From Cesiribacteraceae bacterium YIM B00369 (GTDB lineage: Bacteria > Bacteroidota > Bacteroidia > Cytophagales > Cyclobacteriaceae), in NCBI GenBank assembly GCA_017948555.1, contig JAFMYY010000001.1, positions 310,001 through 374,000 of the forward strand: a stretch of DNA of 64,000 nucleotides, written 5' to 3'. Both the position numbers and the translations under genes were made by a program. Shown in pieces: positions 40,002-50,386 of the stretch; position 1 is the first letter of the stretch, and every line of letters starts with the position of its first letter. Under the pieces are notes generated by a model, which made no database searches, had not been told where the DNA came from, and was given only the letters and a program-made list of their open reading frames with translations.

Positions 40002-40010
40002 TGAAGAGTT

Positions 40011-40562
40011 ATGTCTAGAATAGGTAAAAAACCAATAACCTTGCCAAAAGATGTTACTGTATCTTATGAAAATGGTACAGTAAGTGTGAAGGGACCAAAA
40101 GGTTCTCTTACCCAGCCAATCGATCCGGATTTTAAGCTGGAAGTGGCTGATGGAGAGATAACAGTTATACGTCCAACGGAGCAGAAACGTCACAGGGCTC
40201 TTCATGGCTTGTATCGTTCTCTTGTAGCGAATATGACAACAGGTGTAAGTGAAGGCTTTAAGAAGCAGCTTGAACTTGTTGGTGTAGGATATAAAGCAGT
40301 AGTTCAGGGAAATGTTCTGGAGTTGAACCTCGGATATTCCCACAGTATCTATTTAGCGGTGCCGGAAGAGTTGAAAATTGCTGCAGAAACCCCAAAAGGT
40401 AAAAACCCTACAGTAACTCTTGAAGGAATTGATAAGCAGTTGATCGGTCAGATAGCTGCCAAAATCAAATCACTTAGGAAAGTGGAGCCATACAAAGGTA
40501 AAGGTATCCGTTTCACTGGTGAACAAGTTAGAAGAAAAGCTGGTAAAATTGCTTCAAAATAA
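40011..40562 (+). CDS. rplF: 50S ribosomal protein L6
   Basis: L6 lies close to the sarcin-ricin loop, where GTPases bind. The 183 residues form two similar domains. They start SRIGKKPITLPKDVTVSYENG and end with the signature EPYKGKGIRFTGEQVRRKAGK. It lies nine bases after rpsH and nine before rplR. Confidence 0.98.
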   Translation: MSRIGKKPITLPKDVTVSYENGTVSVKGPKGSLTQPIDPDFKLEVADGEITVIRPTEQKRHRALHGLYRSLVANMTTGVSEGFKKQLELVGVGYKAVVQGNVLELNLGYSHSIYLAVPEELKIAAETPKGKNPTVTLEGIDKQLIGQIAAKIKSLRKVEPYKGKGIRFTGEQVRRKAGKIASK

Positions 40563-40571
40563 AATAATTAA

Positions 40572-40919
40572 ATGGCTACGAAAAGATTAGGCAGACGAGA
40601 CAGAATACGTAAAGGTATTCGCCAACAACTCAGCGGCACTCCTGAAAGACCAAGACTTTCGGTATTTAAGAGCAACAAAAATATTTATGCTCAGCTGATT
40701 GATGACATAAAAGGTCATACGCTGGCAGCTGCTTCCACCCGCGAACTGGAAGTATCTAACGCTACAATGGAAACATGTAAAAGCGTGGGTACTAAACTGG
40801 CTGAAAAAGCAAAAGAAGCAGGTATTCAGGAAGTTGTATTTGACAGGGGTGGATATAAGTATCATGGTCAGGTGAAAGCACTTGCTGAAGGTGCTCGCGA
40901 AGGTGGTTTAAAATTTTAA
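40572..40919 (+). CDS. rplR: 50S ribosomal protein L18
   Basis: L18 binds 5S rRNA together with L5. The 115 residues include [38 protein letters not shown] in outline and the C-terminal [24 protein letters not shown]. Gene spacing is nine bases upstream and six downstream. Confidence 0.98.
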   Translation: MATKRLGRRDRIRKGIRQQLSGTPERPRLSVFKSNKNIYAQLIDDIKGHTLAAASTRELEVSNATMETCKSVGTKLAEKAKEAGIQEVVFDRGGYKYHGQVKALAEGAREGGLKF

Positions 40920-40925
40920 AGAATT

Positions 40926-41444
40926 ATGGCGCAAAGCAATATTAAAACTGTAAAAGCTAGCGAAATTGACCTGAAGGAAAGGGTCGTTGCTATAAAAAGA
41001 GTTGCCAAAGTAGTAAAAGGCGGTCGTAGATTTAGCTTTTCAGCCATTGTGGTAGTTGGTGATGGTAATGGTGTGGTAGGATATGGATTGGGAAAAGCCA
41101 ATGAAGTAACTGATGCTATTACCAAGGGAATTGATGATGCAAAGAAAAACCTTGTAAAGGTTCCTGTTATAAAAGGTACAGTTCCTCATACAGCCGAAGG
41201 TAAATACTGTGGTGGATTTGTTCTGCTTAAGCCGGCATCTACCGGTACCGGTGTAATTGCAGGTGGTGCAATGCGCGCGGTACTTGAAAGTGCTGGTGTA
41301 AAAGATGTACTGGCAAAATCTAAAGGTTCCTCTAACCCACACAACGTGGTTAAAGCAACTTTTGATGCCCTTGCAAATATGCGCGATGCTTTTACTGTAG
41401 CTCAACAAAGAGGTGTGTCACTTTCAAAAGTCTTTAACGGCTAA
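40926..41444 (+). CDS. rpsE: 30S ribosomal protein S5
   Basis: S5 takes part in decoding accuracy and mRNA unwinding. The 172-residue product has the double-stranded-RNA-like N domain with [25 protein letters not shown], where spectinomycin-resistance changes usually occur, and [15 protein letters not shown]. No insertion or deletion is seen in that loop. It is six bases after rplR and four before rpmD. Confidence 0.98.
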   Translation: MAQSNIKTVKASEIDLKERVVAIKRVAKVVKGGRRFSFSAIVVVGDGNGVVGYGLGKANEVTDAITKGIDDAKKNLVKVPVIKGTVPHTAEGKYCGGFVLLKPASTGTGVIAGGAMRAVLESAGVKDVLAKSKGSSNPHNVVKATFDALANMRDAFTVAQQRGVSLSKVFNG

Positions 41445-41448
41445 TACA

Positions 41449-41628
41449 ATGGGAAAAATAGCAATTACTCAAGTTAAAAGTTCAATTAAAAGACCAAAAG
41501 ACCAGAAAGCTACTTTAGTAGCTTTAGGTTTAGGTAAGCTGAACAGGACCGTGGAAGTTGAAAATACTCCACAGATTAATGGAATGGTAAATAAAGTTAA
41601 GCACCTCTTAACTGTTAAAGAGCTATAA
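41449..41628 (+). CDS. rpmD: 50S ribosomal protein L30
   Basis: A small 59-residue ferredoxin-like protein. It reads [40 protein letters not shown] in outline, the standard L30 pattern. The ATG at 41449 is chosen; upstream codons in this frame lie within rpsE. The gap to rplO is one base. Confidence 0.97.
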   Translation: MGKIAITQVKSSIKRPKDQKATLVALGLGKLNRTVEVENTPQINGMVNKVKHLLTVKEL

Positions 41629-41629
41629 T

Positions 41630-42076
41630 ATGAAACTTAATAGTTTAAAACCTGCAGAGAAATCTGTCCATAGTGACAAGCGTATCGGTAGAGGACAAGG
41701 ATCAGGTAAAGGTGGTACTGCTGCCCGTGGCCATAAAGGTGCTAAGTCCCGCTCAGGTTATAGTAAAAAAATCGGATTTGAAGGTGGTCAGATGCCCCTT
41801 CAGAGACGTGTACCTAAATTTGGTTTTAAAAACCATGGAAGAGTTGTATATAAGCCGATAAATCTTTATGTTTTAGAGAAATTAGCAGCTGAATATAACT
41901 TAGACAAAATTACCTTAGCTGAATTGCAGCAACACGGATTAGCGGCCAAAAACGACAGGATCAAAATCCTTGGTGAAGGTGAGTTATCCAAAGCGTTGGA
42001 AGTGGAAGTACATGCTCTTTCATCAACAGCACAGGAAGCGATTGAAAAAGCAGGTGGCAAGGTGAACAAACTGTAA
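41630..42076 (+). CDS. rplO: 50S ribosomal protein L15
   Basis: L15 is a late assembly protein. The 148 residues have the long Gly-rich basic extension GRGQGSGKGGTAARGHKGAKSRSGYSKKIGFEGGQMPLQRRVPKFGF in outline (residues 22-66) that threads into 23S rRNA, and a globular C-terminal half. secY follows after four bases. Confidence 0.98.
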   Translation: MKLNSLKPAEKSVHSDKRIGRGQGSGKGGTAARGHKGAKSRSGYSKKIGFEGGQMPLQRRVPKFGFKNHGRVVYKPINLYVLEKLAAEYNLDKITLAELQQHGLAAKNDRIKILGEGELSKALEVEVHALSSTAQEAIEKAGGKVNKL

Positions 42077-42080
42077 ACTG

Positions 42081-43400
42081 ATGAAGAAGTTCTTTAGTAC
42101 GATCAGAAATATATTTGCAATTGAAGAATTAAGGACCCGTATCGTAAATACTCTGTTTTTTTTACTGATATTTCGTTTAGGTTCCTTTATTGTTCTTCCG
42201 GGGGTAGATCCGAACCAACTGGATACTGGTGATCCGGAAGGTATTTTCGGGTTGCTTAATACCTTTTTAGGAGGCGCCTTTAGCCGTGCCTCTATATTTG
42301 CGTTAGGGATAATGCCCTATATCTCTGCTTCAATTGTTGTGCAGCTTTTAACAGTTGCAGTACCATATTTCCAGAAGTTACAAAAGGACGGAGAATCAGG
42401 CAGGAAAAAAATTAATCAGATTACAAGGGTATTAACAATTCTGATTACAATCTTCCAGGGCTTTAGTTACTTAACTGTGACTATTCCGGAGAATGCCATT
42501 ATTATGGATCCTTTCCTTTGGAAGATAGCTAATATTGTTGTGCTTACTGCAGGCACCCTGTTCTGTATGTGGCTGGGTGAAAAAATTACGGATAAAGGTA
42601 TTGGAAACGGTATTTCAGTACTTATTATGATTGGTATTGTTTCCCGCCTCCCCGGTTCATTAATTGCAGAAGGTATTTCCCGCGGAATGAGTGGAATGCT
42701 TTTGTTTATTCTTGAGCTTGCAGCCCTGTTCTTTGTTGTTATGGGAGTTGTACTGTTGACACAGGCTGTGAGGAGAATTCCTGTACAGTACGCAAAACAG
42801 GTAATTGGAGGTAAAGTGTATGGTGGCCAGCGGCAATATATACCGTTAAAAGTTAATGCTTCCGGTGTTATGCCTATTATATTTGCTCAGTCTCTTATGT
42901 TCATACCCGGTCTTATTGCAGGGCTCTGGGCGGATGAAAGTGATCTTGCAGCATCAATCGGCAATACATTTAATTCGTATACATCCTGGCAATATAATCT
43001 TGTATTTGCATTACTGATCATTGTATTTACCTTCTTCTATACCGCTATAACAGTCAATCCTAACCAGATTGCAGATGATCTTAAACGGAATGGAGGCTTC
43101 GTTCCTGGAATTAAGCCAGGTAAAGATACCAGTGATTTTATTGATACAATTTTAACACGGATTACACTACCTGGTTCAGTCTTCCTGGCTATTGTTGCTG
43201 TGCTTCCTGCAATTGCCTCATTAGCCGGTGTAAATCAGCAGTTCGCTCAATTTTACGGAGGAACTTCCCTCCTGATTATGGTGGGTGTAATCTTAGATAC
43301 TCTTAATCAGATTGAAAGCTACCTTCTAATGAGACATTATGAAGGAATGATGAAATCCGGAAAAATTAAGGGCAGGTCAGAAAATGTTGCAGTAGCTTAA
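42081..43400 (+). CDS. secY: Preprotein translocase subunit SecY
   Basis: The channel of the Sec translocon, with SecE encoded at 17992. The 439 residues give ten membrane helices. The plug region follows helix 1 (PGVDPNQLDTGDPEGIFGLLNTFLGGAFSRASIFALGIMPYISASIV in outline) and GERKIxQ-type sequence ESGRKKINQITR lies in a cytosolic loop. The usual DDLKRNGGFVPGIKPG loop before helix 9 is present. The stop overlaps the map start by one base. Confidence 0.98.
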   Translation: MKKFFSTIRNIFAIEELRTRIVNTLFFLLIFRLGSFIVLPGVDPNQLDTGDPEGIFGLLNTFLGGAFSRASIFALGIMPYISASIVVQLLTVAVPYFQKLQKDGESGRKKINQITRVLTILITIFQGFSYLTVTIPENAIIMDPFLWKIANIVVLTAGTLFCMWLGEKITDKGIGNGISVLIMIGIVSRLPGSLIAEGISRGMSGMLLFILELAALFFVVMGVVLLTQAVRRIPVQYAKQVIGGKVYGGQRQYIPLKVNASGVMPIIFAQSLMFIPGLIAGLWADESDLAASIGNTFNSYTSWQYNLVFALLIIVFTFFYTAITVNPNQIADDLKRNGGFVPGIKPGKDTSDFIDTILTRITLPGSVFLAIVAVLPAIASLAGVNQQFAQFYGGTSLLIMVGVILDTLNQIESYLLMRHYEGMMKSGKIKGRSENVAVA

Positions 43401-44173
43401 TGATTTATTTTAAAAGCGAAGAAGAAGTAGGTTTAATAAAAGAGAGTGCAGATATTCTCGGAAGAGCACATGGTTTATTAGCCAAAGAGGTGAAAGCGGG
43501 AATCAAAACAAACCACCTTGATAAAATAGCTGAAGAGTTTATCAGGGATCATGGTGGAGTTCCTTCTTTTAAAAACTACAATGGATTTCCTTCTTCTCTT
43601 TGTATTTCGGTTAATGAAAATGTAGTTCATGGTTTTCCAAGTGATTATGAACTAAATGATGGTGATATTGTTTCTATAGACTGTGGTGTGTTTTTTAAAG
43701 GCTTCCACAGCGACAGTGCCTACACATATGCCATTGGCCAGGTAGAAGATTCCGTTAAGAGTCTTTTACGTGATACAGAGAAATCATTATATATAGGAAT
43801 TGAACAGGCAGTTGCCGGTAACAGGATTGGAGATATAGGTTTTGCCATCCAATCCTATGTTGAGGAACGGGGATATTCGGTAGTACGGGAACTGGTAGGT
43901 CACGGACTGGGGAAAGCTCTACATGAAGAACCTGAAGTTCCGAATTACGGAAAGAGAGGCAGAGGTACTAAATTGAAATCGGGAATGGTAATTGCTATTG
44001 AGCCCATGGTTAATTTAGGGAAGCGGAATATTGTTCAGGAAAAAGATGGTTGGACAATCAGAACAGCGGACAGAATGCCTTCAGCTCATTTTGAACATAC
44101 CGTTGCTATCTGGTCCGACAGAACAGAAATAATTACAACGCATAAATATATAGAGGAAGTATACAAGCTATAA
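43400..44173 (+). CDS. map: Methionine aminopeptidase, type I
   Basis: Removes the initiator Met from new proteins. The 257-residue product has the metal ligands in order: the Asp in [19 protein letters not shown] (two Asp), the His in [12 protein letters not shown], Glu in IAIEPMV and Glu in FEHTVAI. It lacks the type II insert. Coupled to secY by a 1-base overlap and separated from infA by one base, the usual order in Bacteroidota. Confidence 0.97.
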   Translation: MIYFKSEEEVGLIKESADILGRAHGLLAKEVKAGIKTNHLDKIAEEFIRDHGGVPSFKNYNGFPSSLCISVNENVVHGFPSDYELNDGDIVSIDCGVFFKGFHSDSAYTYAIGQVEDSVKSLLRDTEKSLYIGIEQAVAGNRIGDIGFAIQSYVEERGYSVVRELVGHGLGKALHEEPEVPNYGKRGRGTKLKSGMVIAIEPMVNLGKRNIVQEKDGWTIRTADRMPSAHFEHTVAIWSDRTEIITTHKYIEEVYKL

Positions 44174-44174
44174 T

Positions 44175-44393
44175 ATGGCAAAACAAACATCTATAGAACA
44201 GGATGGTACAATAGTGGAAGCATTGTCAAATGCAATGTTCAGAGTAGAACTCGAAAACGGACACCAGTTAATTGCACATATATCCGGAAAAATGCGGATG
44301 AATTATATCAAGATACTTCCTGGTGACCGTGTAAAACTTGAAATGTCACCATACGATTTGACTAAAGGTAGAATAGTTTACAGATATAAATAA
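44175..44393 (+). CDS. infA: Translation initiation factor IF-1
   Basis: A 72-residue OB-fold protein that binds the 30S A site during initiation. It reads [71 protein letters not shown] in outline, the standard sequence and length. It is one base after map and seven before rpmJ. Confidence 0.98.
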   Translation: MAKQTSIEQDGTIVEALSNAMFRVELENGHQLIAHISGKMRMNYIKILPGDRVKLEMSPYDLTKGRIVYRYK

Positions 44394-44400
44394 TAAATCG

Positions 44401-44517
44401 ATGAAAGTTAAAGCCTCTGTTAAGAAACGTAGTGCCGACTGCAAGATTATTCGTCGGAATGGCAAGATTTACGTGATTAATAAAAAGAATCCTAGATTTA
44501 AACAAAGACAAGGTTAA
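44401..44517 (+). CDS. rpmJ: 50S ribosomal protein L36, zinc-free type
   Basis: A 38-residue gene. It starts [19 protein letters not shown] and ends NPRFKQRQG, the L36 pattern. The zinc ligands of the canonical form are lost: the first Cys is replaced by Ser, the third by Asn and the His by Phe; only C14 remains. The protein should therefore not bind zinc. It lies between infA and rpsM, two bases before the latter. Confidence 0.95.
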   Translation: MKVKASVKKRSADCKIIRRNGKIYVINKKNPRFKQRQG

Positions 44518-44519
44518 TT

Positions 44520-44897
44520 ATGGCCAGAATTGCAGGAGTAGATATTCCAGACAACAAAAGAGGCATTATCAGCCTTACGTATATTTTTGGTATTGGTCGT
44601 AGCAAGGCTGCCCAGATATTGGAACAAGCAAATGTTGACATCAATAAGAAAGTAAGTGAGTGGTCTGATGATGAATCAAATGCCATACGTACAATTATTA
44701 GTGAAGGCATCAAAGTAGAAGGTGTGCTGAAATCAGAAATTCAGCTGAATATCAAACGCCTTATGGACATTGGTTCTTACAGAGGTTTACGCCATAGAAA
44801 AGGCTTACCTGTACGTGGGCAGAAAACCAAAAATAACGCCCGTACACGTAAGGGTAAGCGTAAAACCGTTGCGAACAAGAAAAAAGCTACTAAATAA
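44520..44897 (+). CDS. rpsM: 30S ribosomal protein S13
   Basis: S13 forms intersubunit bridges in the 30S head. The 125 residues start [29 protein letters not shown] and have the signature [26 protein letters not shown] pattern (here [17 protein letters not shown]). It starts the alpha-type cluster S13-S11-S4-alpha-L17. Confidence 0.98.
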   Translation: MARIAGVDIPDNKRGIISLTYIFGIGRSKAAQILEQANVDINKKVSEWSDDESNAIRTIISEGIKVEGVLKSEIQLNIKRLMDIGSYRGLRHRKGLPVRGQKTKNNARTRKGKRKTVANKKKATK

Positions 44898-44907
44898 GAA
44901 TTGAAAG

Positions 44908-45300
44908 ATGGCTCAGAAAAGAAAAGATAAGGCAAAGAAAAGAGTTGTTAACATTGACCCGATTGGTCAGGCTCACATCAAAGCCTCTTTTAATAATATT
45001 ATTGTATCAATGACCAATGGCAGTGGCCAGGTTATTTCTTGGGCATCGGCCGGTAAAATGGGCTTTAAAGGCTCCAAGAAAAATACTCCATATGCAGCAC
45101 AAATGGCAGCGCAAAATGCTGCTCAGGCTGCTTACGATTTAGGACTTCGTAAAGTTGAAGTATTTGTGAAAGGCCCCGGAGCAGGACGTGAAAGTGCTAT
45201 CCGTACCATTCAGAATACTGGTATTGATGTTACTGTTATTAAGGATGTAACTCCACTTCCGCACAACGGATGTCGCCCGCCTAAACGTAGAAGAGTATAA
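44908..45300 (+). CDS. rpsK: 30S ribosomal protein S11
   Basis: S11 lies in the platform near the mRNA exit. The 130 residues include [46 protein letters not shown] in outline and end with [14 protein letters not shown]. The conserved Asn-Gly in PHNGCRPPK is the site that forms isoaspartate in E. coli. It is 10 bases after rpsM. Confidence 0.98.
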   Translation: MAQKRKDKAKKRVVNIDPIGQAHIKASFNNIIVSMTNGSGQVISWASAGKMGFKGSKKNTPYAAQMAAQNAAQAAYDLGLRKVEVFVKGPGAGRESAIRTIQNTGIDVTVIKDVTPLPHNGCRPPKRRRV

Positions 45301-45317
45301 TTTAGAAAATAAGAATA

Positions 45318-45923
45318 ATGGCTAGATATACAGGTCCAAAAACAAAAATTGCCAGAAGATTTAACGAACCAATCTTTGGCCCGAGCAAAGCTTTAACTAA
45401 AAAAGCTTATCCTCCGGGGCAGCATGGTCGTGGTCGCAGAAGAAAGCAATCTGAATATGCTATTCAGCTGATGGAAAAACAAAAGGCTAAATATACATAT
45501 GGTCTTTTAGAACGTCAGTTTGCTAATCTGTTCGAAAAGGCAAGCCGTAAAGGTGGTATTACAGGTGAAACCCTTCTTCAGTTACTTGAAGCAAGATTAG
45601 ATAACACGGTTTTCCGTTTAGGTATTGCTCCTACACGCCGTGCAGCACGTCAGCTTGTCCTTCATAAGCATATTGTGGTTAATGGTGATGTAGTTAACAT
45701 TCCATCTTTCACCCTTAAAGCCGGCGATCAGGTTGGTGTCCGCGAAAAGTCTAAATCTTTAGAAGCTATCGGTAACAGCCTTGCATCCAGAAGTGGAAAC
45801 AGATATAACTGGTTAGAGTGGGACGGTTCTCAAATGGTAGGTAAGTTCGTTGATGCTCCGGCACGTGAAGATATTCCTGAAAACATCAAGGAACAGCTGA
45901 TCGTCGAACTTTACTCTAAATAA
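45318..45923 (+). CDS. rpsD: 30S ribosomal protein S4
   Basis: S4 starts 16S rRNA folding and, with S3 and S5, forms the mRNA entry. The 201 residues start [25 protein letters not shown] and contain the S4 RNA-binding domain ([34 protein letters not shown] in outline). Cys residues of the zinc-binding S4 form are absent. In E. coli S4 represses this operon; no pseudoknot leader is recognised. Confidence 0.98.
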   Translation: MARYTGPKTKIARRFNEPIFGPSKALTKKAYPPGQHGRGRRRKQSEYAIQLMEKQKAKYTYGLLERQFANLFEKASRKGGITGETLLQLLEARLDNTVFRLGIAPTRRAARQLVLHKHIVVNGDVVNIPSFTLKAGDQVGVREKSKSLEAIGNSLASRSGNRYNWLEWDGSQMVGKFVDAPAREDIPENIKEQLIVELYSK

Positions 45924-45951
45924 TTTTTCAAACTCTCTTAAATATTACAGT

Positions 45952-46941
45952 ATGTCTATACTAGCATTTCAAATGCCCGAAAAGGTGACAATGGAGAAAG
46001 CGGACGACTTTCATGGTCTGTTTACTTTCAAGCCACTTGAGCCTGGATATGGGGTTACTATTGGTAATGCATTAAGAAGAATATTATTATCTTCCCTGGA
46101 AGGATATGCCATTGTCGGAGTTAAAATACCTGGTGTACTGCATGAGTTTTCTTCTATAGAAGGCGTAGTGGAAGATGTGAGTGAGGTTATACTGAATCTT
46201 AAGCAGGTTCGGTTCAGGAAGATTGCTGATACTGTTGATAACACTTTATCTGTCAGGATAAAAGGACAAAAGCAGTTTAAGGCAGGTGATCTTGCTCCTA
46301 AATCTAAAGGCTTTGAGGTGTTAAATCCGGAACTTGTAATATTTAATTGCGACGAAACGGTTGATCTTGAAGTAGAGCTTACGATGGAAAAAGGTCGTGG
46401 GTATCTTTCTGCTGAAGATAATAAACCTTCAGAACAAGTATTTGGGTATATTCCTATTGATGCTATCTTTACACCAATTAAGAATGTTAAGTATAGCATT
46501 GAAAATACAAGGGTAGAACAGAAGACTGACTATGAACAGTTGATTCTGGATATTCAAACTGATGGTTCTATCCACCCTGAAACTGCATTGAAGGGTGCTG
46601 CAAATATTCTTATTCAGCATTTCATGCTGTTCTCCGATCATAATATGGTTCTTGAAGCGGGAAACCAGGGTGAACCGGAGGCAGTAGATGAGGAAATGCT
46701 GCATATGCGCAAACTCCTTAAAACTGCTCTGAATGATCTTGATCTTTCAGTAAGAGCTTATAATTGCCTTAAAGCTGCGGATGTTCGTACTTTGGGTGAT
46801 TTAGTAGCACTTGAAATTTCAGATATGATGAAGTTCAGAAACTTTGGTAAGAAATCTTTGGCAGAGCTTGAAGAGCTTGTAGCTGATAAAAATCTTACCT
46901 TTGGAATGGATTTATCCAAGTATAAACTTGATGAAGATTAA
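45952..46941 (+). CDS. rpoA: DNA-directed RNA polymerase subunit alpha
   Basis: The 329-residue alpha subunit. The N-terminal domain (about 1-230) holds the dimer and assembly region with [23 protein letters not shown] and [14 protein letters not shown] short linker leads to the C-terminal domain (about 245-325: [23 protein letters not shown] and [16 protein letters not shown]), which binds UP elements and activators. It lies 28 bases after rpsD and seven before rplQ. Confidence 0.98.
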   Translation: MSILAFQMPEKVTMEKADDFHGLFTFKPLEPGYGVTIGNALRRILLSSLEGYAIVGVKIPGVLHEFSSIEGVVEDVSEVILNLKQVRFRKIADTVDNTLSVRIKGQKQFKAGDLAPKSKGFEVLNPELVIFNCDETVDLEVELTMEKGRGYLSAEDNKPSEQVFGYIPIDAIFTPIKNVKYSIENTRVEQKTDYEQLILDIQTDGSIHPETALKGAANILIQHFMLFSDHNMVLEAGNQGEPEAVDEEMLHMRKLLKTALNDLDLSVRAYNCLKAADVRTLGDLVALEISDMMKFRNFGKKSLAELEELVADKNLTFGMDLSKYKLDED

Positions 46942-46948
46942 ATAAATC

Positions 46949-47482
46949 ATGAGACACGGTAAGAAAATTAATCATCTTGGAAGGACTGCTGAACATAGAA
47001 GAGCTATGTTATCAAATATGGCAGCCTCTTTGATTCTGCATAAAAGAATTACAACCACTGTTGCTAAAGCGAAGGCTTTGAGGAAATACGTGGAACCACT
47101 AATTACTAAATCAAAAGACAACACCACCAATTCACGTCGTGTAGCTTTCTCTTACCTTCAGAGTAAAGAAGCAACCAAAGAATTGTTTGATGGAGTTGCT
47201 GAGAAAGTAGCCAGCCGTCCTGGTGGTTACACCAGAATTATCAGAACTGGTTACAGAGCTGGTGACAATGCGGAAACCTGTATGATGGAACTTGTTGATT
47301 TTAACGAGTTACTTCTTAAAGATGCAGCTCCAGCTAAAGCTAAATCTAAACGTACCCGTAGAGCTGGTAAAGCTAAAAAGGCGGAAGGATCTGCCGATGT
47401 TCAGGCCTCTGCTCCGGCTGCCGATGCTAAAGAAGCTCCTGAAGGAGATAATTCAGCAGATAGCAAAAAAACAGAAGAATAA
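46949..47482 (+). CDS. rplQ: 50S ribosomal protein L17 with C-terminal extension
   Basis: L17 lies near the tunnel exit. The first 120 residues are the conserved core ([33 protein letters not shown] in outline and [27 protein letters not shown]). After that come about 50 residues rich in Lys, Ala, Glu and Ser, probably disordered, giving 177 residues in all against about 127 in E. coli. Such tails are common in Bacteroidota. It is the last gene of the superoperon and ends 17 bases before a terminator. Confidence 0.97.
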   Translation: MRHGKKINHLGRTAEHRRAMLSNMAASLILHKRITTTVAKAKALRKYVEPLITKSKDNTTNSRRVAFSYLQSKEATKELFDGVAEKVASRPGGYTRIIRTGYRAGDNAETCMMELVDFNELLLKDAAPAKAKSKRTRRAGKAKKAEGSADVQASAPAADAKEAPEGDNSADSKKTEE

Positions 47483-47498
47483 AAACTGTAAAAACTAT

Positions 47499-47532
47499 AA
47501 AAAGGGATTGAGCAATAGCTTAATCCCTTTTT
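47499..47532 (+). terminator. Terminator of the ribosomal superoperon
   Basis: A 15-bp stem with one G-T pair (47499-47513 with 47518-47532), a 4-base AATA loop and further T residues. Located 17 bases after rplQ. Confidence 0.9.
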
Positions 47533-47572
47533 TTGTGTGCATTCCGGATTAGCATAACTGTGAATACTTTTT

Positions 47573-47580
47573 TAACTTTG
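47573..47580 (+). promoter_or_regulatory. Candidate -7 box (TAACTTTG) upstream of eno
   Basis: TAACTTTG followed by CAAAAATC fits the Bacteroidota -7 box, but no TTG is at the -33 distance. It may drive eno or a small RNA in the gap. Confidence 0.4.
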
Positions 47581-48013
47581 CAAAAATCATTTTTTCCAGG
47601 ATGTAACAGAACATCCGGATTGTGGCGAAGGTTCTTTAATATAAATGGTGATTTGCTTAAGCCCTTCTCAGGGAAAAAGGGTAACTGATGATGAAACCGG
47701 CATCAGTATTTGTTATTCTGAATAAATAATTGTCCCTCTTTTATTGATGAGGTGTGGACTTCACTACTTAAATTACAAGGTGTATTAACTGTTCCTGAAA
47801 AGCTGTGCCAGCCGGCAAACTTCAAAAACTGACGTATTGATAGTGGCCTGCATTATTCCATAAAATGTGTAGGGTCGTTACCTTGCATAGTTTGATGTAA
47901 TTGCTAATGAAAAATTTCAGGCAGTAAAGCTTTTTTAAATTTTCCTGAATCTCCCCCGCGGGTAAAAATCGCGGGTACCAGACAAACCAAATTGTTAACC
48001 TATTGAAAGCTAA

Positions 48014-49306
<1,293 letters not shown>

Positions 49307-49334
49307 TAGCTTCAGCTAAAAAGAAATAACTTTG

Positions 49335-49363
49335 AGCGAGCTTTGCCTATGGTAAAGCTCGCT
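49335..49363 (+). terminator. Terminator after eno
   Basis: A 13-bp stem with one G-T pair (49335-49347 with 49351-49363), a 3-base loop and TTTTTCTT. It also overlaps the 5' part of the open frame of the next gene, supporting the later start at 49406. Confidence 0.85.
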
Positions 49364-49405
49364 TTTTTCTTAAAAACAAGTAACTTTATAGAAAGATTTA
49401 CCCCT

Positions 49406-49714
49406 ATGAAAAATCTCCTGATAAAGCTGCCTTCTCTTTTACGGAATTTTTATGTTATTACCCTGGCTGTGTTTATGCTGTGGATGCTATTTATTGATTC
49501 CAACGATATCATAGCTCAGTATCAATTGAATAATAAGCTAAAGAACCTTGAAGAAGAAAAAGCTTATTATCTGCAAAAAATTGATGAGGTTAAAAAGGAC
49601 AGGGAAGAGCTCCTTAGTAATGCTGAACTCCTGGAAAAATTTGCCAGGGAAAAATATCTTATGCGCAGGAAAACAGAAGACCTGTACGTAATCGTTGAGA
49701 AAGAAGAGGATTAA
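49406..49714 (+). CDS. FtsB/DivIC-like septum formation initiator
   Basis: A 102-residue small membrane protein. A single membrane helix (NFYVITLAVFMLWMLFI, about residues 13-29) is followed by a coiled coil (LNNKLKNLEEEKAYYLQKIDEVKKDREELL) and the family end ELLEKFAREKYLMRRKTEDLYVI. This is the FtsB/DivIC layout, a part of the divisome complex with FtsL and FtsQ. I start at 49406, because the longer frame runs through the eno terminator. Many Bacteroidota carry this gene next to eno. Confidence 0.87.
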   Translation: MKNLLIKLPSLLRNFYVITLAVFMLWMLFIDSNDIIAQYQLNNKLKNLEEEKAYYLQKIDEVKKDREELLSNAELLEKFAREKYLMRRKTEDLYVIVEKEED

Positions 49715-49725
49715 ATTTTGAAATA

Positions 49726-50265
49726 ATGTATATAAGGAATTTTTTGCTGGTTTTTCTTTTTTTTGCTGCGCAGCTGGCAGTTGCTCAAAGGGATATCGAA
49801 GATGTTGAGAACCTTTCCTTCAGAGACAGAGTGTATTTTGGTGGTGGGGGCACTTTTCAACTTGATAATCGTTTTCTTGTGCTTGGAGCCTCACCAATTA
49901 TGGGGTATATGATTACGCCAAAGTTTTCTTCCGGAGCAGGTATAACTTACCAGTACACCCATTATAAATTTCTTGACCAGTCATCGCATACCTATGGTGG
50001 CCGTTTGTTCTCACGCTACAATATCTTCAGGAGCATATATACAATGGCCGAATATGAATTGCTGAATATAGGCTTGCCACGTGTTGCTTCAGAAATCCCC
50101 CGTGTATGGGCCGAAAGGTTGTTGTTGGGAGGTGGGTATTTCCAGCCTTTTCCGGGAAACAGGGGAGGTTTTAATATAGGTGTTCTTTATGATGTGTTTT
50201 TCCAATACGGCGGGCAGGGGCCTTATACCTCCCCCTGGGTTTACCGGGTAGGCTTTACGTTTTAA
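49726..50265 (+). CDS. Small envelope protein, probable beta-barrel
   Basis: A 179-residue protein with a signal peptide (about 1-20, ending AVA before Q21). The mature part alternates polar and aromatic residues (VYFGGGGTFQL, FSSGAGITYQYTHYKF, LLLGGGYFQPF, GGFNIGVLYDVFFQY) and ends VYRVGFTF with a terminal Phe, typical of small outer-membrane barrels. I recognise no family. It is 11 bases after the FtsB-like gene, but no functional link is evident. Confidence 0.7.
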   Translation: MYIRNFLLVFLFFAAQLAVAQRDIEDVENLSFRDRVYFGGGGTFQLDNRFLVLGASPIMGYMITPKFSSGAGITYQYTHYKFLDQSSHTYGGRLFSRYNIFRSIYTMAEYELLNIGLPRVASEIPRVWAERLLLGGGYFQPFPGNRGGFNIGVLYDVFFQYGGQGPYTSPWVYRVGFTF

Positions 50266-50360
50266 GCAGTACTTAATGCATTGCTATAAGTAATCCACAA
50301 GGTAGTATGTCAAGAAATTCTTATTTATTGTTCTTCCCCCTGAATAGGGTGGTAAACAGA

Positions 50361-50386
50361 AAAGGTTGAATTAAAATTCAACCTTT
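50361..50386. terminator. Bidirectional terminator at the end of the Ldh2-type gene
   Basis: A 12-bp stem (50361-50372 with 50375-50386), loop of two bases, followed on the plus strand by AATTTTTTT. The stop codon of the minus-strand dehydrogenase gene (50371-50373) lies inside it. Confidence 0.75.

Noticed and set aside
46011-46499. 162-codon open frame antisense to rpoA
   Set aside because: Low-complexity Ser/Thr-rich translation, typical of an antisense shadow of a highly expressed gene.
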